From: Sandaracinobacteroides sp039808025
GTDB taxonomy: Bacteria; Pseudomonadota; Alphaproteobacteria; Sphingomonadales; Sphingomonadaceae
DNA: 64,000 nt
NCBI GenBank assembly: GCA_039808025.1
Contig: JBDHSK010000004.1
Coordinates: 186,001-250,000, forward strand
Reading direction: 5' to 3'
Below the pieces are notes generated by a model. That model did not search any database and was not told the origin of the DNA. It was given only the letters and a program-made list of their open reading frames with translations. The stretch's first letter is position 1. Each line of letters starts with the position of its first letter. Positions 1 to 9,218 of this stretch are shown piece after piece. A program made the translations under genes and the position numbers.

Positions 1-34
1 GATGGCCTCCAACGGTCAGTGCCACCTCAGCCAT
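1..34 (-). CDS. zapA: Cell division protein ZapA, 5' end only (runs off left edge)
   Basis: Only the first eleven codons are present, reading leftward as MAEVALTVGGH. This closely resembles the N-terminus of alphaproteobacterial ZapA, a small protein that binds and bundles FtsZ at the division septum. The ATG overlaps the stop of the preceding small coiled-coil gene by 8 bases, a common arrangement for translational coupling. The identification rests on the short N-terminal match plus gene order (small coiled-coil gene, then zapA, with transketolase divergent), so it is probable rather than proven. Confidence 0.6.
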   Translation of the reverse strand, partial: MAEVALTVGGH

Positions 35-179
35 GCGGCGACGCCTTCAGAAGCCTGTCGATGTCGGCGATGGCCTCGCGGGCGGCTTCGCGCAAGCGCG
101 CTTCGCGGCGGGCCAGCCGCAGCGCCGCCGCTTCGCAGCGGGCAATCGCTTCTTCCAGTTTGTGCAGCCGCTCGTCCAT
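27..179 (-). CDS. Small charged coiled-coil protein upstream of zapA
   Basis: This 50-residue protein starts MDERLHKLEE and is almost entirely a charged helix rich in Arg, Glu, Ala and Leu, with leucines and isoleucines spaced as expected for a coiled coil. It has no signal peptide or membrane segment. Its stop overlaps the zapA start by 8 bases, so the two are probably made together. In Caulobacter a small coiled-coil partner of ZapA (ZauP) is encoded next to zapA and helps focus the Z-ring. A similar role here is inferred from position and coiled-coil character only; I cannot show homology. Confidence 0.6.
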   Translation of the reverse strand: MDERLHKLEEAIARCEAAALRLARREARLREAAREAIADIDRLLKASPHG

Positions 180-274
180 TCCGCCCTTGCATGGGGGCTA
201 TACCGGTCGGCGTCAAGTATCGGCAAAAAGCTGCCAGACGTTGATTTATTGCCGCTGCTTTGCAAGGGAGGCTG

Positions 275-311
275 CGCACCGGCAACCACGGTTGATTCCG
301 GTGCGTTTCTT
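275..311 (+). promoter_or_regulatory. Terminator-like hairpin in the tkt leader (possible attenuator)
   Basis: The arms CGCACCGG (275-282) and CCGGTGCG (298-305) pair perfectly over 8 bp. Inside them CAAC (283-286) pairs with GTTG (291-294). The right arm runs straight into TTTCTT. This looks like an intrinsic terminator but lies about 50 bases upstream of the tkt start in a divergent intergenic region, so it could act as an attenuator. Function is inferred. The rest of the 180-360 gap also holds a short direct repeat of GCCGCCCGG (about 328-350). Confidence 0.45.
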
Positions 312-360
312 GATTCGTCGGTCGCCGCCCGGGTGGCCGCCCGGCAGGCATGGAGGTTGG

Positions 361-2361
361 ATGACATCCCCGGAACTGGCAGAGGCAGGCGCTGGCGCCG
401 GCGGACTGCCGACAGAGATGGCGAATGCCATTCGCGCCCTTGCCATGGATGCCGTCGAGGCGGCCAGATCGGGCCACCCCGGAATGCCGATGGGCATGGC
501 CGACGTTGCCACCGTGCTGTGGACGAAGCACCTGAAGTTCGATGCCGCCACCCCGGGCTGGCCTGATCGCGACCGTTTCGTGCTGTCGGCCGGGCATGGC
601 TCGATGCTGATCTATGCCCTGCTGTATCTGTGCGGCTATGCCCGCCCCACCATCGACGACATCCGCAACTTCCGCCAGCTGGGAAGCCCCTGCGCCGGCC
701 ACCCTGAGAATTTCGAGCTTCCGGGCGTTGAATGCACCACCGGGCCGCTGGGCCAGGGGCTGGCGATGGCGGTGGGCATGGCCGTGGCCGAGCGTCATCT
801 TGCCGCCCGGTTCGGAGCCGGGATCGTTGACCACCGCACCTGGGTGATTGCCGGCGACGGCTGCCTGATGGAGGGGGTGAACCACGAGGCGATCGGCCTT
901 GCCGGACACCTTGGCCTTGGCCGGCTGAACGTGCTGTGGGACGACAACCACATCACCATCGACGGCGACACCGCCCTTTCCACCAGCGAAGACATCGCCG
1001 CCCGCTATGCCGCAACCGGCTGGCATGTGGTGGCGTGCGACGGCCATGATTTCGCCGACATCGACCGGGCGCTGACCGAGGCCGCCGCCGACCCGCGGCC
1101 GTCGCTGGTGCGCTGCCGCACGGTGATCGGCAAGGGGGCGCCCAACAAGCAGGGCACTTCGGCCACCCATGGCGCGCCATTGGGGGCGGCGGAGATCGCT
1201 GCGGCCCGCGAAACGCTGGGGTGGCACCTGCCGCCGTTCGAGGTGCCGGCGAGCACCCTTGATGCCTGGCGCAAGGCCGGGGCCCGGGGCGCCGAACAGC
1301 GCCGCGCCTGGCAGAAGCGGCTCGATGCCCATGGCGAGCGCAATGAATTCACCCGCCGCATGGCCGGCGACCTTCCCGATCCGGCAGCGTTGACTGCCGA
1401 GCTGGCGGCGCTGCCCGCCGACACGTTGGCGACCCGCAAGGCCTCGGAACTGGTTCTGAACGTGCTGGTCCGTCACCTGCCGGAACTGGTGGGTGGCTCG
1501 GCCGACCTCACCGGCTCGAACCTTACCCGCGCCAAGGGGCAGGCCTCGCTGTCGGCGGCCGATTATGGCGGCACCTACATCAATTACGGAATCCGCGAAT
1601 TCGGAATGGCCGCCGCCATGAACGGCATGGCCCTGCACGGCGGCGTCATTCCCTATGGCGGCACCTTCCTGGTGTTCGCTGATTATGCCCGTCCGGCCAT
1701 CCGTCTGTCGGCGCTGCAGCGCTGCCGGGCCATCTATGTGATGACCCATGATTCGATCGGGCTTGGCGAAGACGGACCAACCCACCAGCCCATCGAGCAT
1801 CTGCTGAGCCTGCGCGCCATTCCCAACCTCGATGTGCTGCGCCCCGCCGACATGGTGGAAACCGCCGAGTGCTGGCAGCTGGCAGTGGCGCGCGCTGACG
1901 GCCCGTCGCTGCTGGCGCTCAGCCGTCAGAACCTGCCGCCGCTGCGCGCCGCCGGCGAGAATCGCTCCGCCATGGGGGCCTACCGGCTGGTTGCGGCCAC
2001 CGCCCCGCGGCAGGTGGTGCTGATCGCCACCGGCTCAGAGGTGTCGCTGGCCGCTGAAACCGCAGCCCTTCTGGAAGCGCAAGGGGTAGGGGCCGACGTG
2101 GTCTCGATGCCGAGCTGGTGGCGCTTCGACCGGCAGGATGCGGGGTACCGCCGGGCGCTGTTGCCTTCTGACGTTCTGAAAGTCTCGATCGAGGCCGGAA
2201 GCACGCTGGGGTGGGAGCGCTATACCGGCAGTTCTGGTCTCAACTTCGGAATCGACGGGTTCGGGGCCTCGGCGCCGGCCGCCGATCTCTATCGTCATTT
2301 CGGCCTGACGGCCGACAGGATCGCGGCGCAGATCGCCGCCCGATTGCAGCAAGGAGCATGA
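361..2361 (+). CDS. tkt: Transketolase
   Basis: Thiamine-diphosphate enzyme moving two-carbon units between sugar phosphates in the pentose phosphate pathway; cytosolic. The protein is 666 residues, the usual length. Near the N-terminus is the transketolase signature around RSGHPGMPMGMAD. The ThDP/metal-binding region contains GDGCLMEGVNHEA, and the pyrimidine domain contains YINYGIREFGMAAAMNG followed by THDSIGLGEDGPTHQP. The ATG at 361 follows a GGAGG at about 353-357; an internal ATG at 418 would shorten the N-terminus. It is the first gene of a tkt-gap-pgk-fba run, with its stop next to the gap start, so the operon supplies linked pentose phosphate and lower glycolysis/gluconeogenesis steps. 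Confidence 0.97.
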   Translation: MTSPELAEAGAGAGGLPTEMANAIRALAMDAVEAARSGHPGMPMGMADVATVLWTKHLKFDAATPGWPDRDRFVLSAGHGSMLIYALLYLCGYARPTIDDIRNFRQLGSPCAGHPENFELPGVECTTGPLGQGLAMAVGMAVAERHLAARFGAGIVDHRTWVIAGDGCLMEGVNHEAIGLAGHLGLGRLNVLWDDNHITIDGDTALSTSEDIAARYAATGWHVVACDGHDFADIDRALTEAAADPRPSLVRCRTVIGKGAPNKQGTSATHGAPLGAAEIAAARETLGWHLPPFEVPASTLDAWRKAGARGAEQRRAWQKRLDAHGERNEFTRRMAGDLPDPAALTAELAALPADTLATRKASELVLNVLVRHLPELVGGSADLTGSNLTRAKGQASLSAADYGGTYINYGIREFGMAAAMNGMALHGGVIPYGGTFLVFADYARPAIRLSALQRCRAIYVMTHDSIGLGEDGPTHQPIEHLLSLRAIPNLDVLRPADMVETAECWQLAVARADGPSLLALSRQNLPPLRAAGENRSAMGAYRLVAATAPRQVVLIATGSEVSLAAETAALLEAQGVGADVVSMPSWWRFDRQDAGYRRALLPSDVLKVSIEAGSTLGWERYTGSSGLNFGIDGFGASAPAADLYRHFGLTADRIAAQIAARLQQGA

Positions 2362-2363
2362 AG

Positions 2364-3367
2364 ATGAAGGTTGCCATCAACGGGTTCGGACGTATCGGCC
2401 GCAATGTGGCCCGCGCCATCCTCGAGCAGAAGCGTCAGGGCATTGAAATCGTTGCCATCAACGATCTGGGCGACGCCAGGCACAATGCCATGCTTCTGAA
2501 GCGCGATTCGGTGCATGGCCGCTATCCCGGAACCGTCGAAGCCGATGGCGACTGGCTGGTGGTCGACGGCCAGCGGATCCGGGTGACGGCCGAGCGCGAC
2601 CCCGCCAAACTGCCGCACAAGGAACTGGGGGTCGATATCGCCCTCGAGTGCACCGGCTTCTTCACCGATGCCGCCAAGGCGGGCGACCACCTGAAGGCGG
2701 GTGCCAGGCGGGTGCTGATCTCGGCGCCGGGCAAGGGCGTCGACCTGACGGTGGTCTATGGTGTCAACCACCACAAGCTGACCGCTGACCATAAAATCGT
2801 CTCGAACGCCTCGTGCACCACCAACTGCCTCGCCCCGGTTGCCAAGGTGATGAACGATTCCATCGGCATCGAGCGCGGGCTGATGACCACCATCCACGCC
2901 TACACCAACGATCAGAAGATTCTCGATCAGCTGCATTCCGACATGCGCCGCGCCCGCGCTGCCGCCATGTCGATGATCCCCACCACCACTGGTGCGGCGC
3001 GTGCCGTGGGCGAGGTGCTTCCGGAACTGAAGGGCAAGCTCGATGGCTCGTCGGTGCGGGTGCCCACCCCCAATGTCAGCCTTGTCGACCTCACCTTCGT
3101 GCCGAAGCGCGACACCACGAAGGAGGAAGTGAACGGGCTGCTGAAGGCGGCGGCGGAAGCCGGCCCGCTGAAGGGCGTTCTCGATTATTCCGACGAACCG
3201 CTGGTGTCGATCGACCTGAACCATGTGCCGTTCTCGTCGACGGTCGACAGCCTCGAAACCGCCGTGCTGGAAGGCAAGCTGGTGCGGGTGGTTTCGTGGT
3301 ACGATAATGAATGGGGCTTCTCGAACCGCATGATCGACACCGCGCTGGCGATGGGCGCGTTCCTCTG

Positions 3368-3368
<1 letters not shown>
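2364..3368 (+). CDS. gap: Glyceraldehyde-3-phosphate dehydrogenase, type I
   Basis: Converts glyceraldehyde-3-phosphate, NAD and phosphate to 1,3-bisphosphoglycerate in the cytosol. The Rossmann motif INGFGRIGRNVAR is at the N-terminus, followed by INDLGDARHNAMLLKRDSVHG. The catalytic cysteine lies in SNASCTTNCLAPVAKV and the catalytic histidine in TTIHAYTNDQ. The 334-residue length is normal. Two ATGs lie two codons apart; 2364 is preferred because the AAGGAG at 2351-2356 sits 7 bases upstream, whereas it nearly abuts the ATG at 2358 that overlaps the tkt stop. The gene ends in an ATGA overlap with pgk. Confidence 0.97.
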
Positions 3369-4558
<1,190 letters not shown>

Positions 4559-4596
4559 TCCGGCGCTTCAGTTTGGTTCTTTGACAGGAGTTTGCC

Positions 4597-5505
4597 ATGA
4601 CACCGATCGTTCGCCAGATGCTGGCAAAATATGAATCCGACAATCCCGGCACCAAGGCCAATCTGGCGCGCATCCTGATGCACGGCCGGCTGGGCGGCAC
4701 CGGTAAGCTAATCATCCTGCCGGTCGACCAGGGCTTTGAACATGGCCCGGCGCGCAGCTTTTCCGTTAATGCCCCGGCCTATGATCCGCACTACCATTAC
4801 CAGCTGGCGATCGATGCCGGGCTTTCGGCCTTTGCCGCGCCGCTAGGCATGCTGGAAGCCGGAGCCGATACCTTTGCCGGGCAGGTTCCCACCATCCTCA
4901 AGGTCAATTCGTCGAACTCGTGGGCGTCGGGCGCCAATCAGGCGCTGACCGGCAGCGTCGAGGATGCACTGCGGCTGGGCTGCTCGGCCATCGGCTTCAC
5001 CATCTACCCCGGCTCCGACGACTGCTTCGACATGATCGAGGAGATCCGCGAGATGTCGGCAGAAGCCAAGTCGGTTGGCATTGCCACAGTGATATGGTCG
5101 TACCCGCGCGGCGGCAAGCTTCCGAAATCGGGGGAACTGGCGCTCGACGTCGGCGCCTATGCCGCCCACATGGCGGCGTTGCTGGGCGCCCACATCATCA
5201 AGGTGAAGCTGCCATCCGACCATATCGAACAGGAAGACGCCCGGAAATGCTATGCCGGCCAGGATTGGTCGAAACAGGCCGACCGGGTGAAGCATGTGGT
5301 CGAGGCCTGCTTCAACGGCCGGCGCATCGTGGTGTTCTCGGGCGGTGCCGCCAAGGGGGCCGATGCCGTCTATCAGGATGCCCGCGACATTCGTGATGGC
5401 GGCGGCAACGGCTCGATCATCGGCCGCAATACCTTCCAGCGCGAACGCGGCGAGGCGATGGCCATGCTCGACAAGCTGGTCAATATTTACCTCGGCAAGG
5501 AATAG
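4597..5505 (+). CDS. Class I fructose-bisphosphate aldolase, archaeal/DhnA type
   Basis: Cleaves fructose-1,6-bisphosphate to two triose phosphates through a Schiff-base lysine. The sequence is of the archaeal-type class I (DhnA/FbaB-like) aldolases rather than the zinc class II enzymes: ILPVDQGFEHGP near the start, IGFTIYPGSDD in the middle, the likely Schiff-base region HIIKVKLPSDH, and a phosphate-binding FSGGAAKGAD near the C-terminus. It is 302 residues. AGGAG lies just upstream of the ATG. Position after pgk fits glycolysis/gluconeogenesis. The nearest E. coli-style name would be fbaB, but orthology is not certain, so I leave the symbol blank. Confidence 0.93.
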   Translation: MTPIVRQMLAKYESDNPGTKANLARILMHGRLGGTGKLIILPVDQGFEHGPARSFSVNAPAYDPHYHYQLAIDAGLSAFAAPLGMLEAGADTFAGQVPTILKVNSSNSWASGANQALTGSVEDALRLGCSAIGFTIYPGSDDCFDMIEEIREMSAEAKSVGIATVIWSYPRGGKLPKSGELALDVGAYAAHMAALLGAHIIKVKLPSDHIEQEDARKCYAGQDWSKQADRVKHVVEACFNGRRIVVFSGGAAKGADAVYQDARDIRDGGGNGSIIGRNTFQRERGEAMAMLDKLVNIYLGKE

Positions 5506-5509
5506 CGGC

Positions 5510-6202
5510 ATGACGGGCGGGGAGGGATTGCACCCGGCCGATGATGACGGCTTTGCCCGGTTGTTCGACGCCGAGCCTCGCCCGCCCTGCCAGCTCTATC
5601 TGATTTCGCCCCCCGATGTGGGGGGCGATTTCCCGACGCGGCTGGAGGCCGCAGTGGCGGCCGGGCCGGTCGCGGCCTTCCAGCTGCGCCTGAAAGGCGT
5701 TGCCCCTGATGAGGCCGCCAGCCTTGCCGCGCCGTTGCAGGCCATCTGCCGGGCCCATGATGTGGCGTTCATCGTCAACGACGACATGGCGCTTGCCCGG
5801 CGGCTGGGGGCTGATGGCGTGCATCTGGGCCAGGGCGATGGCGACCCGCGCGCTGCCCGCCAGTTGCTGGGACGCGAGGCGCAGATCGGCGTTACCTGCC
5901 ATGCCAGCCGCCATCTGGCGATGGAAGCCGGTGAGGCCGGGGCCGATTATGTCGCCTTCGGGGCGTTTTTCCCCACCACCACCAAGCATGTCGAACATTT
6001 CGCCACCCCCGATATTCTGGCATGGTGGACGGCCCTGTCGCCCATTCCCTGCGTTGCGATCGGCGGAATCACGGCCGGCAACTGCGCGCCGCTGGTCAGG
6101 GCCGGTGCCGATTTTCTGGCCGTTGCCGGTGCCGTGTGGGGGAGTGACGACCCGGGGGCGGCGGTCAGCCGCCTGACCGAAGCGATGGAGAATGCCCGAT
6201 GA
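5510..6202 (+). CDS. thiE: Thiamine phosphate synthase family protein (ThiE-like)
   Basis: A TIM-barrel protein of 230 residues resembling ThiE, which joins the HMP pyrimidine and thiazole phosphates to make thiamine phosphate. Visible family motifs are FIVNDDMALARRLGADGVHLGQGD in two parts, a GVTCHAS segment where ThiE usually has GxSxH, DYVAFGAFFPTTTKH, and a phosphate-binding IGGITAGN. The ATG at 5510 is 4 bases after the aldolase stop. The gene overlaps the following peptidase gene by 4 bases (ATGA). A non-thiamine role cannot be excluded because sphingomonad genomes can carry more than one ThiE-like paralog; that caveat is general knowledge, not seen here. Confidence 0.8.
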   Translation: MTGGEGLHPADDDGFARLFDAEPRPPCQLYLISPPDVGGDFPTRLEAAVAAGPVAAFQLRLKGVAPDEAASLAAPLQAICRAHDVAFIVNDDMALARRLGADGVHLGQGDGDPRAARQLLGREAQIGVTCHASRHLAMEAGEAGADYVAFGAFFPTTTKHVEHFATPDILAWWTALSPIPCVAIGGITAGNCAPLVRAGADFLAVAGAVWGSDDPGAAVSRLTEAMENAR

Positions 6203-7833
6203 TCCGCCCGTTCATGCTTGCCGTTTCGGCCCTTGCCCTGATGGCTGCTGCCCCGCCAGCAGATCGGGTGAACCCGGCCACCTTGTCGGATGATGTCAAG
6301 ATTCTGGCCTCGGATGCCTTCGAAGGGCGCGGGCCGGGCACGCCGGGCGAAGCAAAAACCATCGCATGGCTGGAACAGCGCCTGGCGGCCATCGGCCTGC
6401 AACCAGCCGGTGAGAATGGCGGCTGGACGCAGAGCGTGTCGCTGCTGCACACCCGGCTGGGTGATGGTGCTGTCAGCATCGACGGGACGGCCTTGCAGCG
6501 GGGAACCGACATTTATCTGTCGACCCAGCAGCCGCTTGACCGGGTGCAGTTCGACAAGGTGCCGATGGTGTTCGTCGGCTATGGGGTGACGGCGCCCGAA
6601 CGCGGCTGGGATGATTTCAAGGGGGTCGATGTCAGCGGCAAAGTGGTCGTCATGCTGATCAACGACCCGGATTTTCGCGCCACCGACGGCGACGATGCCC
6701 ACGGCCTGTTCGGCGGCAACCGCATGACCTATTACGGCCGCTGGAGCTACAAGTATGAGGAAGCGGTGCGGCGCGGTGCCATCGGTGCGCTCATCATCCA
6801 CGATACGGCCGGCGCCGGCTATGGCTGGCAGACGGTGGTGGCCCCGGCAGGCGAGAATTTCGATCTTGCCAATGGCGGCGGTGGCGAACGGCTGCGCGCC
6901 CAGGGGTGGATTTCCGATGCCTATGCCCGCAGGCTGTTTACGGCGGCCGGGCTCGACCTCGATCAGCAGATGCAGGCAGCGCGCAGCAAGGCCTTTCGCC
7001 CCGTTGATCTGAAGGCGCGGTTCAGCGCCGATATCGCCGCCACCAGCGACGTGGTGAACAGCCGCAACGTGCTTGCCAGACTACCCGGCACTAAGCACCC
7101 CGACGAGGCCATTCTGATCAGCGCCCATTGGGACGCCTTCGGGATCGGCCCTGCCGATTCCCGTGGCGATACCATCCGTCGCGGCGCCAACGACGATGCG
7201 CTGGGGGTGGCTGGCGTTCTGGAGCTGGCGCGGCTGTTCAAGGCGGCCCCGCCCAGCGAACGCACCGTGCTGTTCGGTATCTGGACCGCCGAGGAGCGCC
7301 TGCTGCTGGGATCGGAATATTATGCCCGTCACCCGGTGGTGCCGATGGCCAAGACGGTGGCCAGCTTCACCCTCGATGTGCTGAACACCGGTGGCCCCGC
7401 CCATGATGTGATTCTGGTGGGCGATGGCCAGAACAGCCTTGAAGACGATCTGGTAAAGGCAGCACGGGCAGTCGGCCGGCGGGTGACGCCTGACGCCCTT
7501 CCCGAACGCGGGCTGTTCTTCCGCGCCGATCATTTCTCGGTGGCGCGGCGCGGGGTTCCCACCCTGCTGCTGATGGCGATGGCTGGCGCCCCTGATCTGG
7601 TGAAGGGGGGGCGCGAAGCCGGAGAGAAATGGCTGCAGGGCTATATGGCCTGCTATCATCAGGCCTGTGATGCCTGGACCCCCGACCTTGATTTTCGCGG
7701 GGCGGCACAGGATGTCGACCTGATCTGGCGGGTATCGCACGATCTCGCCAATTCGCGCCGCTGGCCCGACTGGCGGGCGGGCTCGGAGTTCGGAGCCATT
7801 CGCCAGCAGGACCGCGCCGCCGCCAGTCACTGA
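6199..7833 (+). CDS. Secreted M28-family zinc aminopeptidase
   Basis: A 544-residue exported metallopeptidase. A short signal peptide (MIRPFMLAVSALALMAAAPP) is followed by a protease-associated (PA-like) region at about 120-260 and an M28 catalytic domain. Zinc-ligand and catalytic motifs are visible: ILISAHWDAFG with H310, GANDDALG, TAEERLLLGSEYY, LDVLN and FRADHFSVARRGVP. It probably removes N-terminal residues from peptides in the periplasm. The ATG overlaps the stop of the ThiE-like gene (ATGA), so it may ride on the end of the glycolytic operon, which has no obvious functional logic. Substrate is unknown. Confidence 0.9.
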   Translation: MIRPFMLAVSALALMAAAPPADRVNPATLSDDVKILASDAFEGRGPGTPGEAKTIAWLEQRLAAIGLQPAGENGGWTQSVSLLHTRLGDGAVSIDGTALQRGTDIYLSTQQPLDRVQFDKVPMVFVGYGVTAPERGWDDFKGVDVSGKVVVMLINDPDFRATDGDDAHGLFGGNRMTYYGRWSYKYEEAVRRGAIGALIIHDTAGAGYGWQTVVAPAGENFDLANGGGGERLRAQGWISDAYARRLFTAAGLDLDQQMQAARSKAFRPVDLKARFSADIAATSDVVNSRNVLARLPGTKHPDEAILISAHWDAFGIGPADSRGDTIRRGANDDALGVAGVLELARLFKAAPPSERTVLFGIWTAEERLLLGSEYYARHPVVPMAKTVASFTLDVLNTGGPAHDVILVGDGQNSLEDDLVKAARAVGRRVTPDALPERGLFFRADHFSVARRGVPTLLLMAMAGAPDLVKGGREAGEKWLQGYMACYHQACDAWTPDLDFRGAAQDVDLIWRVSHDLANSRRWPDWRAGSEFGAIRQQDRAAASH

Positions 7834-7905
7834 AGCGGCCTTGCCAAACGGCGGCCCTGATGAAACGGCGGCCCGAGTCTGGCGCAGGCCGCCGACAACC
7901 TGCGG

Positions 7906-7957
7906 GTTACTGGATTGCCGCCATCCGGCGCAGTTACTGGATTGCCGCCATCCGGCG
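7906..7957. repeat. 27-bp tandem duplication covering a PEP-CTERM gene's 3' end
   Basis: A 25-base block beginning GTTACTGGATTGCC occurs at 7906-7930 and again, identically, at 7933-7957. On the minus strand each copy encodes RRMAAIQ followed by TAA; the downstream copy lies after the stop. This is a recent duplication of the gene end, including the stop codon. Confidence 0.85.
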
Positions 7958-8470
7958 GCGGGTTCGCGCTGCCGCCCCCACCAGGCCGAAGCCGGTAATC
8001 AGCAAGGCCCAGGCCGCCGGTTCGGGAACGCCGCCGTTGGGGCTGCCGCCGGTGATGGTGTTAGCCACCCAGCCGCCGCCGCCAGCCGGCGATTGCTCGA
8101 CGAAATAGGGCGTGCCGGTGACCAGATCACTGACGAAGGCACAGAACGACTGTTCGGGGTGGTTGCACAGTCCGGAATTGCCACTCGTGGCGATGACGAT
8201 GTCTTGCGAGAAATGGTTGAACGAGAAGGTCAAGGCATAGGGAATGTTGGTCGACCCGATGTTGAGGATCGTCGTATCCCCATCATAGTTGATGCTGTCG
8301 TCGAATGTGGCGGAATAGCTGAGGTAGATCGGGTCGATCGGTGCTGCGGGTGCACCGAAATAAACCGTCCAGTCGGTAGCCGTGAAATCGCCACTCACCG
8401 TAATGATGGCGGCATTGGCGCTGGCCGAACCTACAAGCAGCGCGGCAGCGATCATCGCTTGTTTCAGCAT
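7934..8470 (-). CDS. PEP-CTERM (PEPxxWA) secreted protein 1
   Basis: A 178-residue exported protein of unknown function. The start MLKQAMIAAALLVGSASANA is a clear signal peptide. The C-terminus has the sorting tail: VPEPAAWALLITGFGLVGAAA followed by an RTRRR basic cluster, as recognised by exosortases that process PEP-CTERM proteins at the inner membrane. The middle is polar and glycine/serine rich with one Cys pair (GLCNHPEQSFC). The ATG at 8470 is chosen over one seven codons upstream because GGGGGAGA lies 7 bases before it. A sigma-70-like promoter sits at 8515-8542. No exosortase gene is in the window. Confidence 0.88.
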   Translation of the reverse strand: MLKQAMIAAALLVGSASANAAIITVSGDFTATDWTVYFGAPAAPIDPIYLSYSATFDDSINYDGDTTILNIGSTNIPYALTFSFNHFSQDIVIATSGNSGLCNHPEQSFCAFVSDLVTGTPYFVEQSPAGGGGWVANTITGGSPNGGVPEPAAWALLITGFGLVGAAARTRRRMAAIQ

Positions 8471-8514
8471 GCGGATTCTCCCCCAATACAAGATTGCCCT
8501 TCGGGAATGCGGTA

Positions 8515-8542
8515 AAATATCACATCTGTAGTCTGCGTCAAC
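8515..8542 (-). promoter_or_regulatory. Sigma-70-like promoter for PEP-CTERM gene 1
   Basis: On the minus strand TTGACG (8537-8542) and TATTTT (8515-8520) are separated by 16 bases in an AT-richer stretch, about 45 bases before the start codon. I found no GG-N10-GC sigma-54 core here, unlike the other two PEP-CTERM genes. Confidence 0.5.
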
Positions 8543-8654
8543 GAAAAATGTTGATTGTTAACACTGTCGGCCTCGCCTTGTCTGGCGGCCATTGCCAAGT
8601 TTCCGCTGCATCGCTAGAGCGGGGGCCGCTCTTTCCCCAGTAACAGGTGAACCC

Positions 8655-9218
8655 ATGAAGATCAGTGGCGTCGACATCCGCCCCGGCAACATCATCGAGT
8701 ATGAAGGCGGCATCTGGCGGGCGGTGAAAACCCAGCATACCCAGCCCGGCAAGGGCGGCGCCTATATGCAGGTCGAGATGAAGAACCTGATCGACGGCCG
8801 CAAGACCAACGTGCGCTTCCGCTCCGCCGAAGTGGTCGAGCGGGTGCGCCTCGACACCAAGGATTTCCAGTATCTTTATGCCGAGGGCGACCATCTGGTG
8901 TTCATGGACAAGGATACCTACGATCAGGTGACGCTTGCGCGCGATCTGCTGGGTGACGCCGCTGCCTTCCTGACCGATGGCATGGACGTGACGATGGAAC
9001 TGTACGAGGAACGGCCGATTTCGGTGCAGCTGCCCGATCAGGTGGAGGCAACCATCGTCGAAGCCGACGCCGTGGTGAAGGGCCAGACCGCCTCGTCGAG
9101 CTACAAGCCGGCCATTCTTGATAATGGCGTGCGCATCATGGTGCCGCCGCACATCGGCGCGGGCACGCGCGTGGTGGTTGACGTTTACGAACAGACCTAC
9201 GTGCGGCGCGCCGACTAG
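8655..9218 (+). CDS. efp: Translation elongation factor P
   Basis: EF-P enters the ribosome beside the peptidyl-tRNA and relieves stalling at consecutive prolines. The 187-residue length and three-domain layout are typical. The N-terminal KOW-like domain includes GNIIEYEGGIWRAVKTQHTQPGKGGA; the lysine of PGKGGA is at the position modified in several lineages. The OB domains follow, ending in GTRVVVDVYEQTYVRRAD. An ATG further upstream in frame is rejected because family members begin MKISGVDIRPG. The stop overlaps the suhB GTG start (TAGTG), so the two genes form an operon. Confidence 0.96.
   Translation: MKISGVDIRPGNIIEYEGGIWRAVKTQHTQPGKGGAYMQVEMKNLIDGRKTNVRFRSAEVVERVRLDTKDFQYLYAEGDHLVFMDKDTYDQVTLARDLLGDAAAFLTDGMDVTMELYEERPISVQLPDQVEATIVEADAVVKGQTASSSYKPAILDNGVRIMVPPHIGAGTRVVVDVYEQTYVRRAD

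Noticed and set aside
180..360. Possible 6S RNA gene next to zapA
   Set aside because: In most proteobacteria 6S RNA lies downstream of zapA, which would be beyond the left edge. The gap here holds only the attenuator-like hairpin and no long 6S-like rod.
16..1800. A 594-residue open frame on the minus strand
   Set aside because: It lies entirely antisense to tkt and the zapA partner gene, has no ribosome site or domain, and is the kind of long shadow frame expected in GC-rich DNA.
7841..8515. A 224-residue plus-strand frame over PEP-CTERM gene 1
   Set aside because: The minus-strand frame has a signal peptide and a PEP-CTERM tail; the plus-strand frame has neither and no ribosome site.
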